From Lunularia cruciata (Eukaryota; Streptophyta; Marchantiopsida; Lunulariales; Lunulariaceae), in NCBI GenBank assembly GCA_948567375.1, contig OX419756.1, positions 47,408,552 to 47,472,551 on the forward strand: a stretch of DNA of 64,000 nucleotides, read 5' to 3'. The translations under genes and the position numbers were made by a program. Shown piece after piece: positions 25,561 to 40,800 of this stretch (position 1 is its first letter; every line of letters starts with the position of its first letter). Under the pieces are notes generated by a model. The model had not been told where the DNA came from, made no database searches, and saw only the letters and a program-made list of their open reading frames with translations.

Positions 25561-27263
25561 TCTGACCACGGAGATAGTCCACTTACTGCACTTCCGTCGC
25601 CCTTGCCGACAATCGGCACGTGGTGGAGTGCAACGGATGTAATATTTCCTTCCTTCCCCCTTGGTAGTTGCTGCCTTTTGGAGCTCACACTGTTTGTAAG
25701 TCCTTTCCTTCGTCCTAGTGTTTTGACGCGAAAAGTGTATTAATCGTCTCTTTCGTTGATAGATGAACATTGACCGGGTCTGCAAGTTTCGAAAGTCTTC
25801 GTGTATTCACGGAACGGCTTTCAAGCAAGACGTCCAACATTAAACTAGATTTGTTTACCAATTATCAGATGTCTCGGAGGGGGGGTGGGGTACAATGATA
25901 AACATTATGGAGGTAGAACCGGACATGATGACAAATATTATTGTGTAGATCGCTTGACGGAAGTTCCAGAAGGTGAATGAATGAATACAAGAGATGCTCC
26001 CATGCTGCTAAAACGGGTGCTCGACTCGGCTTGGGGACTTGCAGACACACACGTAAGATCCAAACACAAGTTTGTGCTACTTTCGAGCTCCCGAGAAACA
26101 AAAACTTGAGAATGCCGGGGTGATTATCCTTGTTAAAATTTACATAATGTTCAAGGGATGGGACTGAAATTCCAGGAAAAGAATGATCCTGTCATAGTCA
26201 GCAATTGCGAAGTATTACAAACATGATTCTCAGAAGGCTGCTGAATGTACACGGATGATCGAATTCGCCTCAGGGGAAGCTTCAACCCTCTTAAAGGCCG
26301 AAGATAGAATGTTTATGGCATCACAGCTGGCAACTCTCCTGTAGCAGCCTGAATATAAATGGTAAGTCATCAAGGGAGAACAGTGAGACTATAATCCTGT
26401 TCGTGGTGATCTGATACGGCTCTCGCTAGACGCTTCGGGAAGTCCACATCGCCGAAGCTGATCATGTTGTGTGTACCATCATCTTCTCAAGAGGCCTACG
26501 TTCATCAGAGTAGTAACTAAGAGACGCAAGACTCCTGTTCACCTGTGGTGCAAAAGATACGGGTGGCGTGTTCATAGCGCCAACACTTTTGATCATAGGC
26601 AGCAGAGAACACAGCATTATCCAAGTGGAATAGCATCATGAGCTATCTCTGCACAAACTGCTGTTTGGTTGTTCAACCCCATAGTATACAGTTCATTCGG
26701 GGCCCAATAACCTGTAGATAGATCCTAACCTAGCACCTCCATCTCTACCTCTGATTATTGTCCTAATTGTCCCTGGTGGAACGCTGGGCTAATAAGACAG
26801 CTGGCTGATGTCTAAACAATGACCTATATCAAAATCTCTACATTCCTCCTTTGGAACAGGAGTTGGTCGTCCATGTTTGTGGTCTGAATGGCATCGATCA
26901 AATACTTGCGTCTGCCAACACTGGATTGACTCCAGAGCTGAATCGTCTGCAATTTGCAGGAAAAGGCCTGATACCATCTCCCAATATGGGTCATGTTGTG
27001 GAGAAACCTACTGAGTTTTACTCCGAAAAATCTGTGGCTCATCTTCTAATAGACAAAAACAACCATGGTGGTTGATGCTGAGTCCTTGCTTCTTCTCCAC
27101 CTCATTTGTACAGGGACTTAACACGAGCATCCTCCATAGTTGGGATAAGAAGAACCACGTCCACATTTTGACCCTTTAGTGGTGCCATCAAAGATCTTGC
27201 GATCTGAGGAAAAACCACCACCATCAGCACTTCCAGATTTGCGACTATCTGAAGCCAGGTTCT

Positions 27264-28682
<1,419 letters not shown>

Positions 28683-28880
28683 CCTTACGGTCTGCGACGA
28701 GCGACTGTGCAAGTGCCTCCCCAATTCCACTGCTGGCAGTACGCTCTCAGGACGAATCTTTCAAGAGGGCTGTGATCAACGACTGTGATGATCCCTGCAC
28801 ACGCCGATAAGAAATAAAAGTTAGACACTGAACAAGGGCAGGGTTTGAATGAGATCCTAACAGGCAAAAAGGATTGGCGC

Positions 28881-28886
28881 AGTCAA
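28881..28886 (-). promoter_or_regulatory. W-box (TTGACT) upstream of the WRKY gene
   Basis: AGTCAA on the plus strand reads TTGACT on the coding strand, about 200 bp upstream of the ATG. A second TTGACT lies on the plus strand at 29545-29550. WRKY genes often carry W-boxes for auto- or cross-regulation. The 6-mer is short, so this is suggestive only. Confidence 0.3.
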
Positions 28887-28889
28887 GAA

Positions 28890-29700
28890 ACTCCCCACAT
28901 AATGACGAGCAATACGTTGTTAGATCATGCCAGAAAGTTAGGCGAAAGTCCTTCCCGCATTCCGGCCAAGAAACGGAGGTGCAAGTACTTATTACGAGTA
29001 CCCAAACGCGGGTGCAGGTACTGATCAAATGTCCTTGAAGCTCACTCAGTGAGAAACAAAAATACTCCTGATGCTCAGAAACCTCATTGACATAATCTGA
29101 CGGTCCCATGAGTGCGGTTCCAGGGTTCCAGACAGGGCGATGTAGATTAACGTCTTGAACACCTTACATATCACCCGGAGAGATGCACGCCATGCGGAGT
29201 AAGAGATGCGACCACTGCATGAGAGAGAAACCTTGTCTGATCGAAGCTCAGACTACCAGTACGCTGCGCGCTTCATAGTTCAAGAAGGAACCATTTCCTC
29301 GCAGAAGGATAAAGGAGATCTCCGGCCAAAATCCTCCCGCTTTTACTGTACGGGACAGGATATCGGCTAGTTCTCAAAGGGAAACGTGCCATCGAGGAAT
29401 GGATGGATCCCATTACTCAAGAATGTACAAAACTGAAATAGTAAATGACATCTACGCCGCGAGTCCCCCGCCAAATGAGAGGTCGCATGTAGCTGAGAAT
29501 TTTCCCAACTGCTCGAAACTTTGAAAGGAACCCAAACGCCTCGTTGACTGATCAACAGATTCAAGAAAGTACAACTCTGGCGAGCTGTGGGCATCGCATC
29601 AAGAGCAGATAGTAATGACATACAATACGCCCGTTGACAACACACTTGGCAGTCGGATAGAAGGTTAGTGGGATGGACAGTGAACTGCAGTGACGGACGC
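28890..29700. other. Presumed 5' leader and promoter region of the WRKY gene
   Basis: Open frames here are short and lack motifs. The segment contains the TTGACT at 29545-29550. No TATA box is placed with confidence, and I see no RNA gene. Confidence 0.4.
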
Positions 29701-32700
29701 CTACAGCTCAAAGGCGGACGTCAGAACCAACATCGACAGGAATGCAAACTTCTTCAAGAACGACAATCTCAGGAGCTGAGCCATATAACATACTCCTCGG
29801 GTTGATTCCTTTGGGTACCACGGATTAGCTGCTCCTTTGAATCCGAACCGTGGAGACGGATCCTCGTGTCGACAGTGTCAAGCTGGTTAAGAAATCAGAT
29901 GTGCCGGTTGCAAATTTCCTGAACCAGGTAGTCAGGTCAGAGCGCCTGCCTTGAAACCAGGCGAAATGTGATCAGACCACTCGTGGTATACGTTAGTTTC
30001 CCATAGCGAGTTACCAGTTTAGATGACCGAAGAGAGAGCTCACCTTCGACGCTTGAAGGCCAATCCACCACCGCAGCCGCTGCTAGTGAGGAGAACCGTT
30101 GATCTCCATTTCTTCGCTTCCAATTTCCTCGAGTATGAAGAACTCACATGTGCCTGTTCGTCTGCTCAAAGTATCTTAAGAAGTTTCACTAGAGCATACC
30201 CTACTTGTCCAGAAGACAAAGCACACACTACCAAAGGAGGTCGGTATTTCTCAAATTGCCGTGTTGGAAATGTGCCGAGTTGGCGTCATTGCCAGGAGGT
30301 GCATCAAACCCGGCAAGCGAGAGTGCGCTTCTAAAGTCTATCGGGCCAGCTCTAGAATCCCAGAACTGCGAAGGCTGAAGGGGCCCTAAAAACCGTCAAA
30401 AATAGCCAAGCGGATCCTTCTTGTCTCTCAACCTGCATCGTCCTGAGGGCATACAACCTCTTTATTCTGTAGTAACTATGTGGTCGGAAACCAAGAAAGG
30501 AGGATGCGAGGCCAGGCTAGGAATGCTTGTTCGATTTGACTCTATAACAACACTCTCCACCCCGGCTCGGGTCGACACGGCGCTTGTATCCCCACTTGAT
30601 CGAGGTTCCAGCGGGCGATTTCAGGAAACCTTGTCAACGAGGAAAGAGTTTGCGCTCAGGGGTTAATCCTCGAAGTGTCCTCTTCCTTCCTTCAATATTT
30701 GCTTGGTTCAACGCCGGAAACTCCACTATCAGGAAAGGAAATAACTCTTTCAAAAAATTAGGTGTAACTACTGAGAGTACGGGAGGAGACGCTTTCTTCC
30801 AACCAAAGCCTTTGATCGGGAGGGCGGAAGCTTATTTGCTACTGACACAAAACAGCGGGGAAAGAGCACTATTTGTTTGGGATCCAATCACCCTACATAC
30901 CAACGGAAACGGTGAGTTAGGACCTGCGACACTCTACCAACTGCTCCTTATTCACTACGCGCGCTTCTCCGCTTCAGAACGAACCCCCGACTCTCGTTTC
31001 CGACGACCCAAGAGATGATCCGGCAGTGGAAACACAAGCTCGAGGAACCGAAGAATGAGTGCACAACTACTTCCCACAAGACGACTAAAGTTGACGTCTC
31101 TCAACACTCTGAGGCAAGAAGAGACAGGAAGTAGGAGAAGAAGGAAGGGAAGATTGCAAAAGAGAGAGGTAGTAAGAATGCAGGACGGAAGGACAGACAG
31201 CTATGGGTCTTGTTTGTGTGAAAACGTCTCACCACTTCAGCACCAAAGCAAGTGTATACATCGAGAGGTGACTATTCCAATGAAGGGGTGGAAGGTGAGA
31301 TTCGAAGCAATCGACTAGCGTAGTCCTGGGCACGGATCCTCACCCACTGATGACTCTTTCTTCTTCATCAGCAGCCATTGTAGTAGCACGTTGAAAACTC
31401 AATCAAGCACCCGTCACTCACCGGCTCCCCGACCCGCTAATCCCTGAACGGGAAATCAACCCATGCACGGACGAACTAGACGGACAGAAGCTGAAGGAAG
31501 TCCTCGGCTCTACCACCTACAACGACGGATGAGAGAGACGCTCCTCTTCCTACCCGCGACCGAACCCAACTCTTTTGCTACCCCCACACCAACCCTCCTT
31601 CCTTCCTTTCTCCTTCCAGCGGGGTAGATTTCAACGCCTTCGACCGCCCGACCTACTCCCCTCACCGGCGACCGGAGAAAGGAGAGGTGTCGACATCCTT
31701 CTCTTTCCATCGAGTCAACTCGTTGACCGGATGGAGTTAGGGTGGTGCAAGAGGCCGGTACCGGTTTTGTCCGGTTGGGGATTCCTCTACGGCCATTCTC
31801 TGATCATTCAGTCACCATTCAGTCCTGTCTAAACCCAGTCTTTGACTTTTCTCTGACCTGGGTTAGAATCATTATTGTAAACATGGGGTCTCCTACTGGT
31901 GGTAGCATGTCTCCCTGTCGACTAAGCAGAAGCCCAACCCTGGCTTGGTTCTTGTATCAGGAGTTCTACGCCTCAACATAACGGCAACCTGAACGGCCAC
32001 AACGCATGCACACAGCAGTTCTAGGTCAAGTCACGGTAGTGAAGTCGACGTCGCTAAACGGGACGGCTCACCGTAATCGTCACCATTCGGGCACCATTAG
32101 CGGCCCCGACTAACCAACAAACGAACGTACTTGGAAGTTGTGAGGGAGACTTTAGACGGCAAAGGAACAGAGGAAAGCAAATGGACTGTCAAACGTCAAC
32201 GCCTGATACTTCCCACGTTTTCCCTCCCGTCGTTAGCTTGGCAGTAGTAACCCGGTGAGAGAGGATGTCACGTAAAGGTAAATGTCACGTAAAAACCCAC
32301 GCTGACATTGAGTTGACTTTTGTATTTCACCACCCCCTTGCTGCCTGCCGCAAGTGTTGCTCGTCCCCGCTGGAGGATTCTCCCGAACAAACAAGTCGTG
32401 ACGATTTTCATCTCCTTCGACCGGAGCCGACGGTGCCGACAGAAGTGGACCGCGTGAGAAACGTTTGCTGCTTGGTTGGCATGATCCCGGATTTTCCTTC
32501 TGATTTCCCTTCCCAGCCGCCGTTTCCTAGAGCCGGGATTTCCTTCCTACGGGCAGGGCAATGGATGTCTTCTGACGAGACGAGGCCCCGCCCAGGCGAC
32601 GTCTGCGAGAAAGTTCATGTACCGTGGGTCTCCCTCCCACCCCGCCCTTGGGTGCATGCATCATCAGCATGAGCATCCAAGGGACGAAGCCGGTCCTCCG

Positions 32701-33100
32701 AAAGTCGATTGAATAATGGAAGTCCACTGCTCGGGGATTCGTTCAGGCAGGTATCGGGTCTTTCCGAAGTCGGAAATGAAACAGGTTGGATTTTGCCCTT
32801 AATTCGTGAAGCCAAGTGAAACGCGGTAAGTCCAGATAAAAGGGGGTGTCGTTTGCTCATGTTTCCCCGCTCTGTTCGCTTGTCGCGAGTCATGTTCCCG
32901 GCTGCGCCCGCGAGGAGATAACGGTCGTGGAGTTTTACTTTACGGCGACCGCGAATCATACTGGCTTACCGATCCTAGTATTGTCCGGACATATCGTGGT
33001 TGCCTGGTCCGATTCACAATTAGATATCGGAAACACCATTCATAAGGAAACGGCGACCACGTAGGATAACAGAAGACCTTTCAGAATCGCAAGCCTCTTG
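29701..33100. other. GC-richer anonymous block
   Basis: Base composition rises sharply against the flanks and falls again after about 33060. Open frames up to 144 codons (30584-31018, 32265-32672) are rich in Arg, Ser and Pro and match no family I can name. They lack introns or start contexts that would support a gene. A transposon body, an organelle insert or a dead gene are all possible. Near 32265-32300 the phrase ATGTCACGTAAA(GG/AA) occurs twice in tandem. Confidence 0.4.
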
Positions 33101-34190
33101 CGATCAAAAGCCTATTCATGTAACATGTCAAGATCATTGATATTGGCTTACGTTACCCTGTATTTAGTTTTTCTCCTCAGACATCTTTTGATTTGACTTT
33201 CGTCTGGTTAGCTAATTCTTTTGTTGTTGCCCTTAATTTTCTGGTAAGACATGTTTAATTTGATTTCCTGCCTGATTGTTAATGTGCAGCACAATTCGGA
33301 TTCGCTTGTTGGTTAATAGCAACAGTTAGAACAAGCGACAACAAAGAATTGATGTACTTTAATCAACCATGTTCGCAGTTTCCAATATAAATTAATGCTA
33401 ATTTCAAACAGGATAATTAAAGAGTTGAGGCTATGTGTACAAGTAAAATCCATCCTTGATGATCGTGCTAGTCGTGCACACCTTTCATTTTGGGTTATGT
33501 TTTATGGGGATTGGACCGTTCATCTTTTATTTCCTTTAAAAAATGAGTTTTCTCAAAAATAAACATGTGGAAAAGGATGTAATTAGATTAATGTAACTCG
33601 ATATCAAGTATTTATTTGACAATTCCAGTATAATGAAATATAAAATAATATTTCTTTGATGAAGGAAAAAGAAACCGCACGAATGATAACAAAATGAAAA
33701 ATCCATGAAACCCTACGAGAAAAAATAAAAGGGTAGACTAAACTCCAATAATATCGTATCGGTATGAGAAATCTGCACCTAAATTCATATTTTATTAGTT
33801 CACGTTCTGCTACCACCAAATCGATGGACAACATTGTTGAGAATTGAACCTCCCTAATGTCTACGCGCACTGCGCTCTAGTACACGTCAATTGAGAGAAC
33901 TAGATATGACTCTAATAACTAGTTGGGGATTAAAGTAACCAAGAATCCAAGTTCCATGGCTACTGCAACACGATGATTTGGAATCGTCGAACTAAACAAA
34001 AGAGAACATACTATTGGTAACGAGATGATACAAACATACAAAGGAGGACATACGATTTGTCACACGCTTCTCTGACGTTGCCCTTGCAAAGGATGTTCTC
34101 AATGTGTATGACCTGCTGTTACTAGGAGATATGCAGGTGGTATTGGGTATACTCTCCTCTAATATTGCTCGTTAACCAACTTATCTCATT
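33101..34190. other. AT-rich spacer, nothing recognised
   Basis: No conserved frame. The change from the GC-richer block at about 33060 to this AT-rich stretch is abrupt. Confidence 0.4.
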
Positions 34191-34214
34191 CATACAAACC
34201 CCCCTCTTCGTTCT

Positions 34215-35310
34215 TCACTTCACATCTGAGAGCCTTTGATAGGAGGATTATGGGAGTCTTTGGTGATATTATTGGACCACAGACATTTGAGTGTGTGATA
34301 GTGGATTTGGCATGTAGATAGACGGCTCTACCGATTTTGGGTGGAAGGGTTGGCTTACTATCAATGGAGGAGATGACACCTATAGCATTTTTGGATCTCT
34401 CGGCACCCATACTTTCCTCTTGTTTTGTGGTTGTTGATAGGTTGGTTTTAGAGATTTATGTGACAGAGGTGGAGGAGAGATCCTTTTCTCTCTAGATGTT
34501 ACTATGGCAGACGAGAGATAGTCTATCCCCACGGGCCTAATAGGACTTTCTATCTTTTGTTTCTCTATCATCAGATGGGACTAGAGGTTTATAGTCCTCC
34601 TTGATGTAGCGATAGTGTGAGCATATGCTACATTCTCTCTTAGTTGACTCATCCATTCCTCTGGTTACTAGAGCGCATCTTTGCTCTTGCTTCGATAAAG
34701 ACGCAGGCTCTTGGATCATAGCTCGACTGTGCATTAGGACATTTTACTTGCACCAGCTACTTTCTCCATAGCGATGAGCTTTCGTCTAGGTTTGGTCCAC
34801 CCATCTGTATCTTCATTACTCACTTGTGAGTGTGGTGGTTCTACACTAGATGAAATAGTGATCTATATGACACGATGTCCTTTTGGAGGACATAGGATAG
34901 CTGCACATGATGCTATTAGGGACATTGTGTTTGCTCTGGCACAAGAGAGTGTATACTTGGCTTGGAGGGAGCGTTCATATGCTTTGTAGACGACACGTGC
35001 TAGAGCATACTTATACTTGGTCTGAGATGATCAGGTGATAATAGCAGTTGTCGTGGTTATGGACCCTACGCGGGATACAATTTTGGAGGGAGTGGTTACT
35101 CATCCCCATGGATGGGCGGCGAGTGCAGCAGTAAGTAGTAATGTCTCCAAGTATAGGGGCATGCAACGAGGTCACCTCTTTGTTTCTCTAGCCTTGGAGT
35201 TATATAGAGCGATGGACACGACGTTCAATATATTTGCCACGAGAGCTTCTCATGTTAAACGCCGGGGTACCACTTTCATTATCGTACTTTATGATATATT
35301 TTAGACAATG
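34215..35310 (+). mobile_element. Relic of a non-LTR (LINE-like) retrotransposon, post-RT and zinc-finger/C-terminal domain
   Basis: Plus-strand translation, broken by stops and frame changes, shows three known landmarks in order. First is a post-RT LPI.GG.VGLLSMEEMTPIAFL block near 34330-34400. Second, at 34774-34986, is a Cys/His cluster of form C-x-C-G-x(12)-C-x(2)-GG-x-R-x(3)-H, reading CECGG...RCPFGGHRIAAHD and then AIRDIVFALAQE. Third, at 35035-35304, is a segment with VMDPTRDT and a KYRGMQRGHLFVSLALELY end. These mark the C terminus of LINE-like elements common in plants and algae. Stops at least near 34986 and 35020 show it is dead. No poly-A tail or target duplication was found. Confidence 0.6.
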
Positions 35311-35472
35311 TGTGTCCATTACTCTACAAAAGTAGTGGTGGGTGCAATCCATAAGAAATAAAAGTATCACACTAGGTGATACTTTTAAGGATGCTTTAAT
35401 TATTTCTAAACCCTTCAATTGGCACAACTCGGATATCTTAAGTGCAGGATGGCAGATTTCTCGTATAGACTC

Positions 35473-35555
35473 TCTTTGGGCTTAGCCCCGTTTTAGTTTT
35501 CCGTCTCCCGATTAATGGGTCTTCCCTCCTTCGTGTTTTTTACACCGTCTCATAA
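35473..35555. repeat. Dispersed repeat copy B (shared with 12828-12932)
   Basis: Same orientation and same two conserved blocks as copy A. It sits at the border between AT-rich sequence to the left and a GC-richer block to the right, which fits an LTR or transposon terminus. Confidence 0.55.
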
Positions 35556-35559
35556 CCCC

Positions 35560-37740
35560 AAGTCCTCGCGTGCAGCTTACGTGTAGAATCTGACAGTTAG
35601 ACTTAAGGGTAACCAGCTAGACGAAAAGAAACCTGGAATCAACCACAGGATACTGACGACTATCAGACCAAAACCATATCTCTCTAATCGGCACCCGAGT
35701 TCTAGCTTACTGTGGAAACTGACGCCTATTGTAGTTACCACGGTACTACCCAAGAGTTAATACGTCACGAGTTGGGTAAATTCCTCGACTAAAATGACAC
35801 ATGCGAGACGCCACTTTTAGTGGCCTATTACGCCATAAGAAGCAGATCGCTAACGGCACCCGGAACGAGGCGGCGGCGGCAGTTACCCGATGGACGACTA
35901 CAGACGAACGGGTTAGCGACACGTTTCAAGTCTGTCAATACTAGTAGTGATTTACGACCCTCTTTGGCAATCTCCTTGAATTCCTTCCAGTACCTTATCA
36001 GGTCAACGACCAGATATGCCGATGCAGGTGGCCGATAACCAGACCTATTTAGGTGCTCGTTGGTCTATTCTCTCCTTCCCAAGCCAACTCGCGAATGTCC
36101 TAATTATTTCACCAACCAACCTTAACACCAATCTTACTCCGTTCTCCTCCTGGTGCGTGGTTCGAACTATAGTCTTAAACCACCCGGGTTCTGAACCTTC
36201 AGATTCCTTGGCTATCCTGTACTAAAGTTCCGGTTGGCAAGTACTGTACAAAGAGAGGAGTTCCAGGTGGGAGCCCGCTTGGATCGCTCTGGAACAGAGA
36301 AACAGACCCGTACCACCCACCAGCCTAACTACGGTAACCTCAAGCCGCCTACTGTATCAATTGCGAGGTTCCACGCGCTATATCCTTTCTCAGTCACTCA
36401 TTTTAGAATCCACAGTAGATCATTCTCCATATATCAGTTCTGTAGGTCAACTTATCCCTGGCATCTATCCACTTGGTTCAGAAAGGGCAGCTCCCGGGTG
36501 AGCAGGAAATATTGTTCCGTTCAGACGTCGGTGAATTGGTCTAAGCTTAGGCATAACTTTCTATTTGACACTTTGGAAGATTGTCCAACAAAGGTTAGAG
36601 AACCCAAATGAGTCATGGAAGAGCTATGGACTGGTACGAGTATGTAATTTTCTTATCCTCAGCACAAGGCGATGCTAAGGCTGAGGAACGGGAGGAATTA
36701 CAAAAAAGTACACACAATGAGTACCGTAAGCAGACCGGTTACGAGCCACTCTCAAAGGTCCCATAACTTTATTGCTGTACTCGAGATTTGAATTTTTCAG
36801 CCACTACCACATCCTCGATTCGCTTTTCCTCATAACATTGACTTACGACTGCTGTGCTCTCAACCAGGCATTCTCCTCAATTCAGCGATCATTTTCGTCT
36901 TCTTTCCTTCTCTGTATGACTATGTGTGTTGTTAGGTGATTTGATGTTTGAATTTATTGCCCTACTCAAAAACAAGAAAGCGCAGACTTCAACTTGAAAG
37001 AAAGTCAGACAGTGAGTAAACTCTAGACTTGATACCACGAATCTGCGAAACATGCATAAGAATAGTCTTCCCATAAAACTTCAAGGTAGAAACTTCAGTA
37101 ATTAGAACATACTACCTACAGTACTTGTGCAGGCCATGACTTCCTTTTCCTTGCGAGAGTCTTGTGTTATAAGTACGTTCTTCAAAGTTCAATACACCTG
37201 GCCCGAAGTTCAGCTCCAAATGAGTGTCCTTCCACACGCCAAATCCGAACGGTAAAAGCATCCTGCAAAACCAAATAAAATACACTTTGTAAAGATATTA
37301 TGTAGAGAACGCTTCAATAAATGCTAGAAATGTCAAAGCTTCTATTGTCTCCCAGACGAAAGCAACTGTAGAAACCGTAGCAACTTAAATGCGATCCATG
37401 CGATGAAGTAGGTCAACTCTTTACTTCCTTCCTGTTTCTCCATTCTAGGGGGATAAAAAGGTTTATGAAAAGTCACACCATCCACCATACCGCTTGTATA
37501 TCAAAGAGTCAATAAATGTTGTAGTCAACTCTCTTTGTCCATCATTATTACTCCAGGTAGGCTTCCATCTAAGCTTAGGTCATGTTCGGACCTTTCTTTG
37601 GTGTTTAGAGTATCCGTTTACTTTATTGTAGTAATGTTTCTAAGATTCATTATAGCTTTGCAGGACCCAACAAAAGTCTTCGCTTCTTCTTACAGTAGCA
37701 TATATTTTATGGATAGTTTTTCTTGTCCTTGCTCATCTGG
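35560..37740. other. GC-richer anonymous block followed by spacer
   Basis: 35560-36620 is GC-rich, with a 125-codon frame at 36234-36611 that I do not recognise. 36620-37740 is AT-rich with no recognisable gene. Confidence 0.35.
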
Positions 37741-37741
37741 C

Positions 37742-37820
37742 AAACGTTGGTTCCTTACTTAAATAAGGAACCAACGTTTAAGTAAGCGCTGTGCAATCCT
37801 TGTCATTATTAAAGGATTGC
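37742..37820. repeat. Two adjacent perfect hairpins
   Basis: Hairpin 1 has a 16-bp perfect stem, 37742-37757 with 37764-37779, and a 6-nt loop. Hairpin 2 has a 9-bp perfect stem, 37793-37801 with 37812-37820, and a 10-nt loop. They are 13 bp apart. No coding context is recognised. Confidence 0.8.
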
Positions 37821-40800
37821 CATGAATATGTTTATTCTCACATGTCTGCTCATTGGATGAATCAGTTGCCCACTAGGAACTATACTTTTGTAGTGGAACT
37901 GTCAAGGATATGACGACATGAATGAAACTATGACGGAATGAATGGAAATTAGGCATGAGAAGAGGAAGGATACTCGGTGTAGAAAACAGAAAAGAAAAGG
38001 AAGAACGTTTTACTACCAGGTCAAAAAAATAACTCCAACTTCAAACTTGGTTCTGTGGACTTCGTCGGACCCCCGACAGGCTACACCGTCAACTTGACCT
38101 TTTGGAGCCAGTTGTTCTTATGAATCCTTTGAAGTTCAACACGGTACCGCGTCACTTGACTCCGGAACAACAGAGAAAGCTCGATACTACGAGAACATTA
38201 CCCGCAAACCGGGGTCACCGTGATGGAAACCTAGCCAAATATAGTCCACGAACCGAAAATATAGGAATACAAGTCGCAGAAAAGAGCACAAGGTTCCGAT
38301 GATGGTCGGGTCCTGTAAAGTAATCTTTGAAGTTCGGCACCTGGTCCGAAGAATCTCATGGCCAAATTTGTGGCCGATTAAGGGTCTCCGTACATTAATG
38401 CTCTGTTTTGTTCATCGTAGAATTGATAAGAAAGATTGCGCACCTTTGTTAGAGTCGAAAAATAAATCAAAACAGATTATCGAGAATAAACACTAATTAT
38501 ACATAAATAATTATGGACAAATTTCTTGAATTGTAGAGAATTTTAGCTCTTTTAGTTGTTGCACCACCAAAATTATCCACGTCAACAAAATGAAATTTGT
38601 AGGTATTTTTTTTACTAAGTACCATACAGTAATGACGATAATGATAATAGAAAAACGAATTTGAAACATATTTACCAAATAGGTCGGAAAAAGATTTTCC
38701 TCTCTAAAATAAAAACAATTCATTATTCTTGAAAAATATAAAATTCTAATACAATTCGACGTGTACAATTCTAATTACTGTCTTACTTCTTCGACGATTT
38801 CTACCAAACTTTGAGTTCATTCTCATCCAACGTCTGTTCCGTCACAAGAACAATCTCCAGGTTGTAATGTTTATATATCGAATTGGGAACTCGGAAAGCA
38901 TCGGGACTCGATTCCATGGATCGGACAACTATGTGCTTTATAGAAGGACTTACAAAGGGAAAACATGAACATGGAATAAAATGGACAAAGAAAACGAAAC
39001 ATTATTTGCGGGTGAAGGGAAGAAAGAAGAAGGTACATAAAGTTAACGGACAGGGAAACCCCCTTCATAGACGACCGACATTCACTTTTATAATAAGAGC
39101 AAAATATGATTTCGCGAATTTGTGGATTCCAGATCATAAACAGGAGGAAAGATGTCCTCTCCCTAAAGAAATATTTCAGGATTTGGCGTAAAGACCAGTA
39201 TAGAAACTCAACCGACAGTTTCACCTCTCAGACTTCATTATTCAATCTCTATCAACAGATATGCAGAAATATAAGAACTTGTGCATCTGACTCCAAGACA
39301 TGGAAACCAGGAAGAATACCTAGTTGTTTATATTTTCTTATTTCGGAGCTTATTTCTTATCTCAATTAGTCATGAAGCTAGACAAAAAGAACAAAAAACC
39401 AGAAATAAACCGCATCTATTACCTCTTCTACTTCCAGAGATGTGCGATTTGCTCGTCAGAGGATTGCATGTATATCCTAAGGGATTAGGTGTAGATCAGA
39501 TAGCTGACATACCAACCGCCATCTACTTGATTCAAAAAATTCTCTTTGATTACAAGTATCTGGTTGTGTCCAAGCTACGGAATATGCGCGAAGTGGTTGA
39601 ACCTTAGAGGGTGGTTCAATAATCTCTTAAGTCGTTCTATGTCAATCAAAAGTCGTGAGCAAAACCTCTTCTAGAGGAAGAAAACCTACGTTATTTCTCG
39701 AAATCTTATGATATGAGTGAGTTCACAGTATACTTTATGTGGTCTCACGTTTGCAGAAAGATTGCAAAATTGATATACTTAGAGAGGAAGAATCTTCATG
39801 GAAGCCTTCTCTCATATCACGTACTTGTCCTTTCACAAACATCTAGAAAATTGAATTCTTCCATGACACCATATATTCTTCTCTTCCCTCTCGTTTGATC
39901 TACACCAGAGATGATTTTGGTACTCATACCATATGCAAAAGAGAAGATACTGCAAAGGATCTAATACCTGAAGGATTTTTCACTCAAGTGATCAACAGAC
40001 AATGACTTGCCACTCATGCCCTTTGTATGGGAAGAAAAATATATCGAAGGATCTAGTTCACTAAAACCTGACGGAGTTACAACATCTCTGGCCTTCCTCC
40101 TCCTCACGACATGTACAGAAGAAGTAACTCCACGTTGCTTGGGATGGAAGCCTTCTTTACTAAAATTGCTGATATTGTGAAAAGTGAAGCACGCTAGAAT
40201 CTGGAAACTTGATAAAACAAAGTTGTCTTATATTCTCACGACGGAACATCGTGATTTCCACAACAGACAACCAAATACCCTCTTGCGCAATTGATCAAAA
40301 CATACGTGACTGGGTACATTACGAAAGGCCGTGAATGATTTGACTCCAGGGAGGCAGAAGAAGAAGAGGTGGAGTACTGTAGTAAAGATGGGAAGACATC
40401 CTGAATAATAGCAACCACAAAAACATCGTCGTAAGTTGACTTTATACATATGATTAAAAGGGGATAAATTTAGGAGAATTTTTCCTCTATACGACAGGCA
40501 ATAGTTCTTCGAAGAAACGCACGTGAGCGAGCGAGGAAGCGCACAAAGAATTACGTCTATCTTTGAGCAACAGAACGAGAACAGGTTGTTGAGAACAGCC
40601 CGTGAGTGACAGTAATGCCGTTAGTTGGTGATTGATAGATAGACAGAGGAAAAGTTGGTAAATGTGCGGATGTACATGTGGTCAACCTGCGACTGAAAGG
40701 TGTTATTTCATTGTCTTCGATGGGAAGATCTTTACGATCCTCTTTTCGACTAAAGGACCTTGCCGCTAGTTTCTGTGTAGGTCATTTGGAATCTTTTTCT

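Noticed and set aside
28683-28730. N-terminal extension of the WRKY protein to a GTG codon
   Set aside because: No ATG in this segment; the first ATG at 28682 begins a group-IId-like N terminus. A further spliced 5' exon remains possible but unsupported.
37742-37820. Helitron 3' terminus
   Set aside because: The hairpin is suggestive, but no CTRR end follows within the expected 10-12 nt and there is no TC start or Rep/helicase trace nearby.
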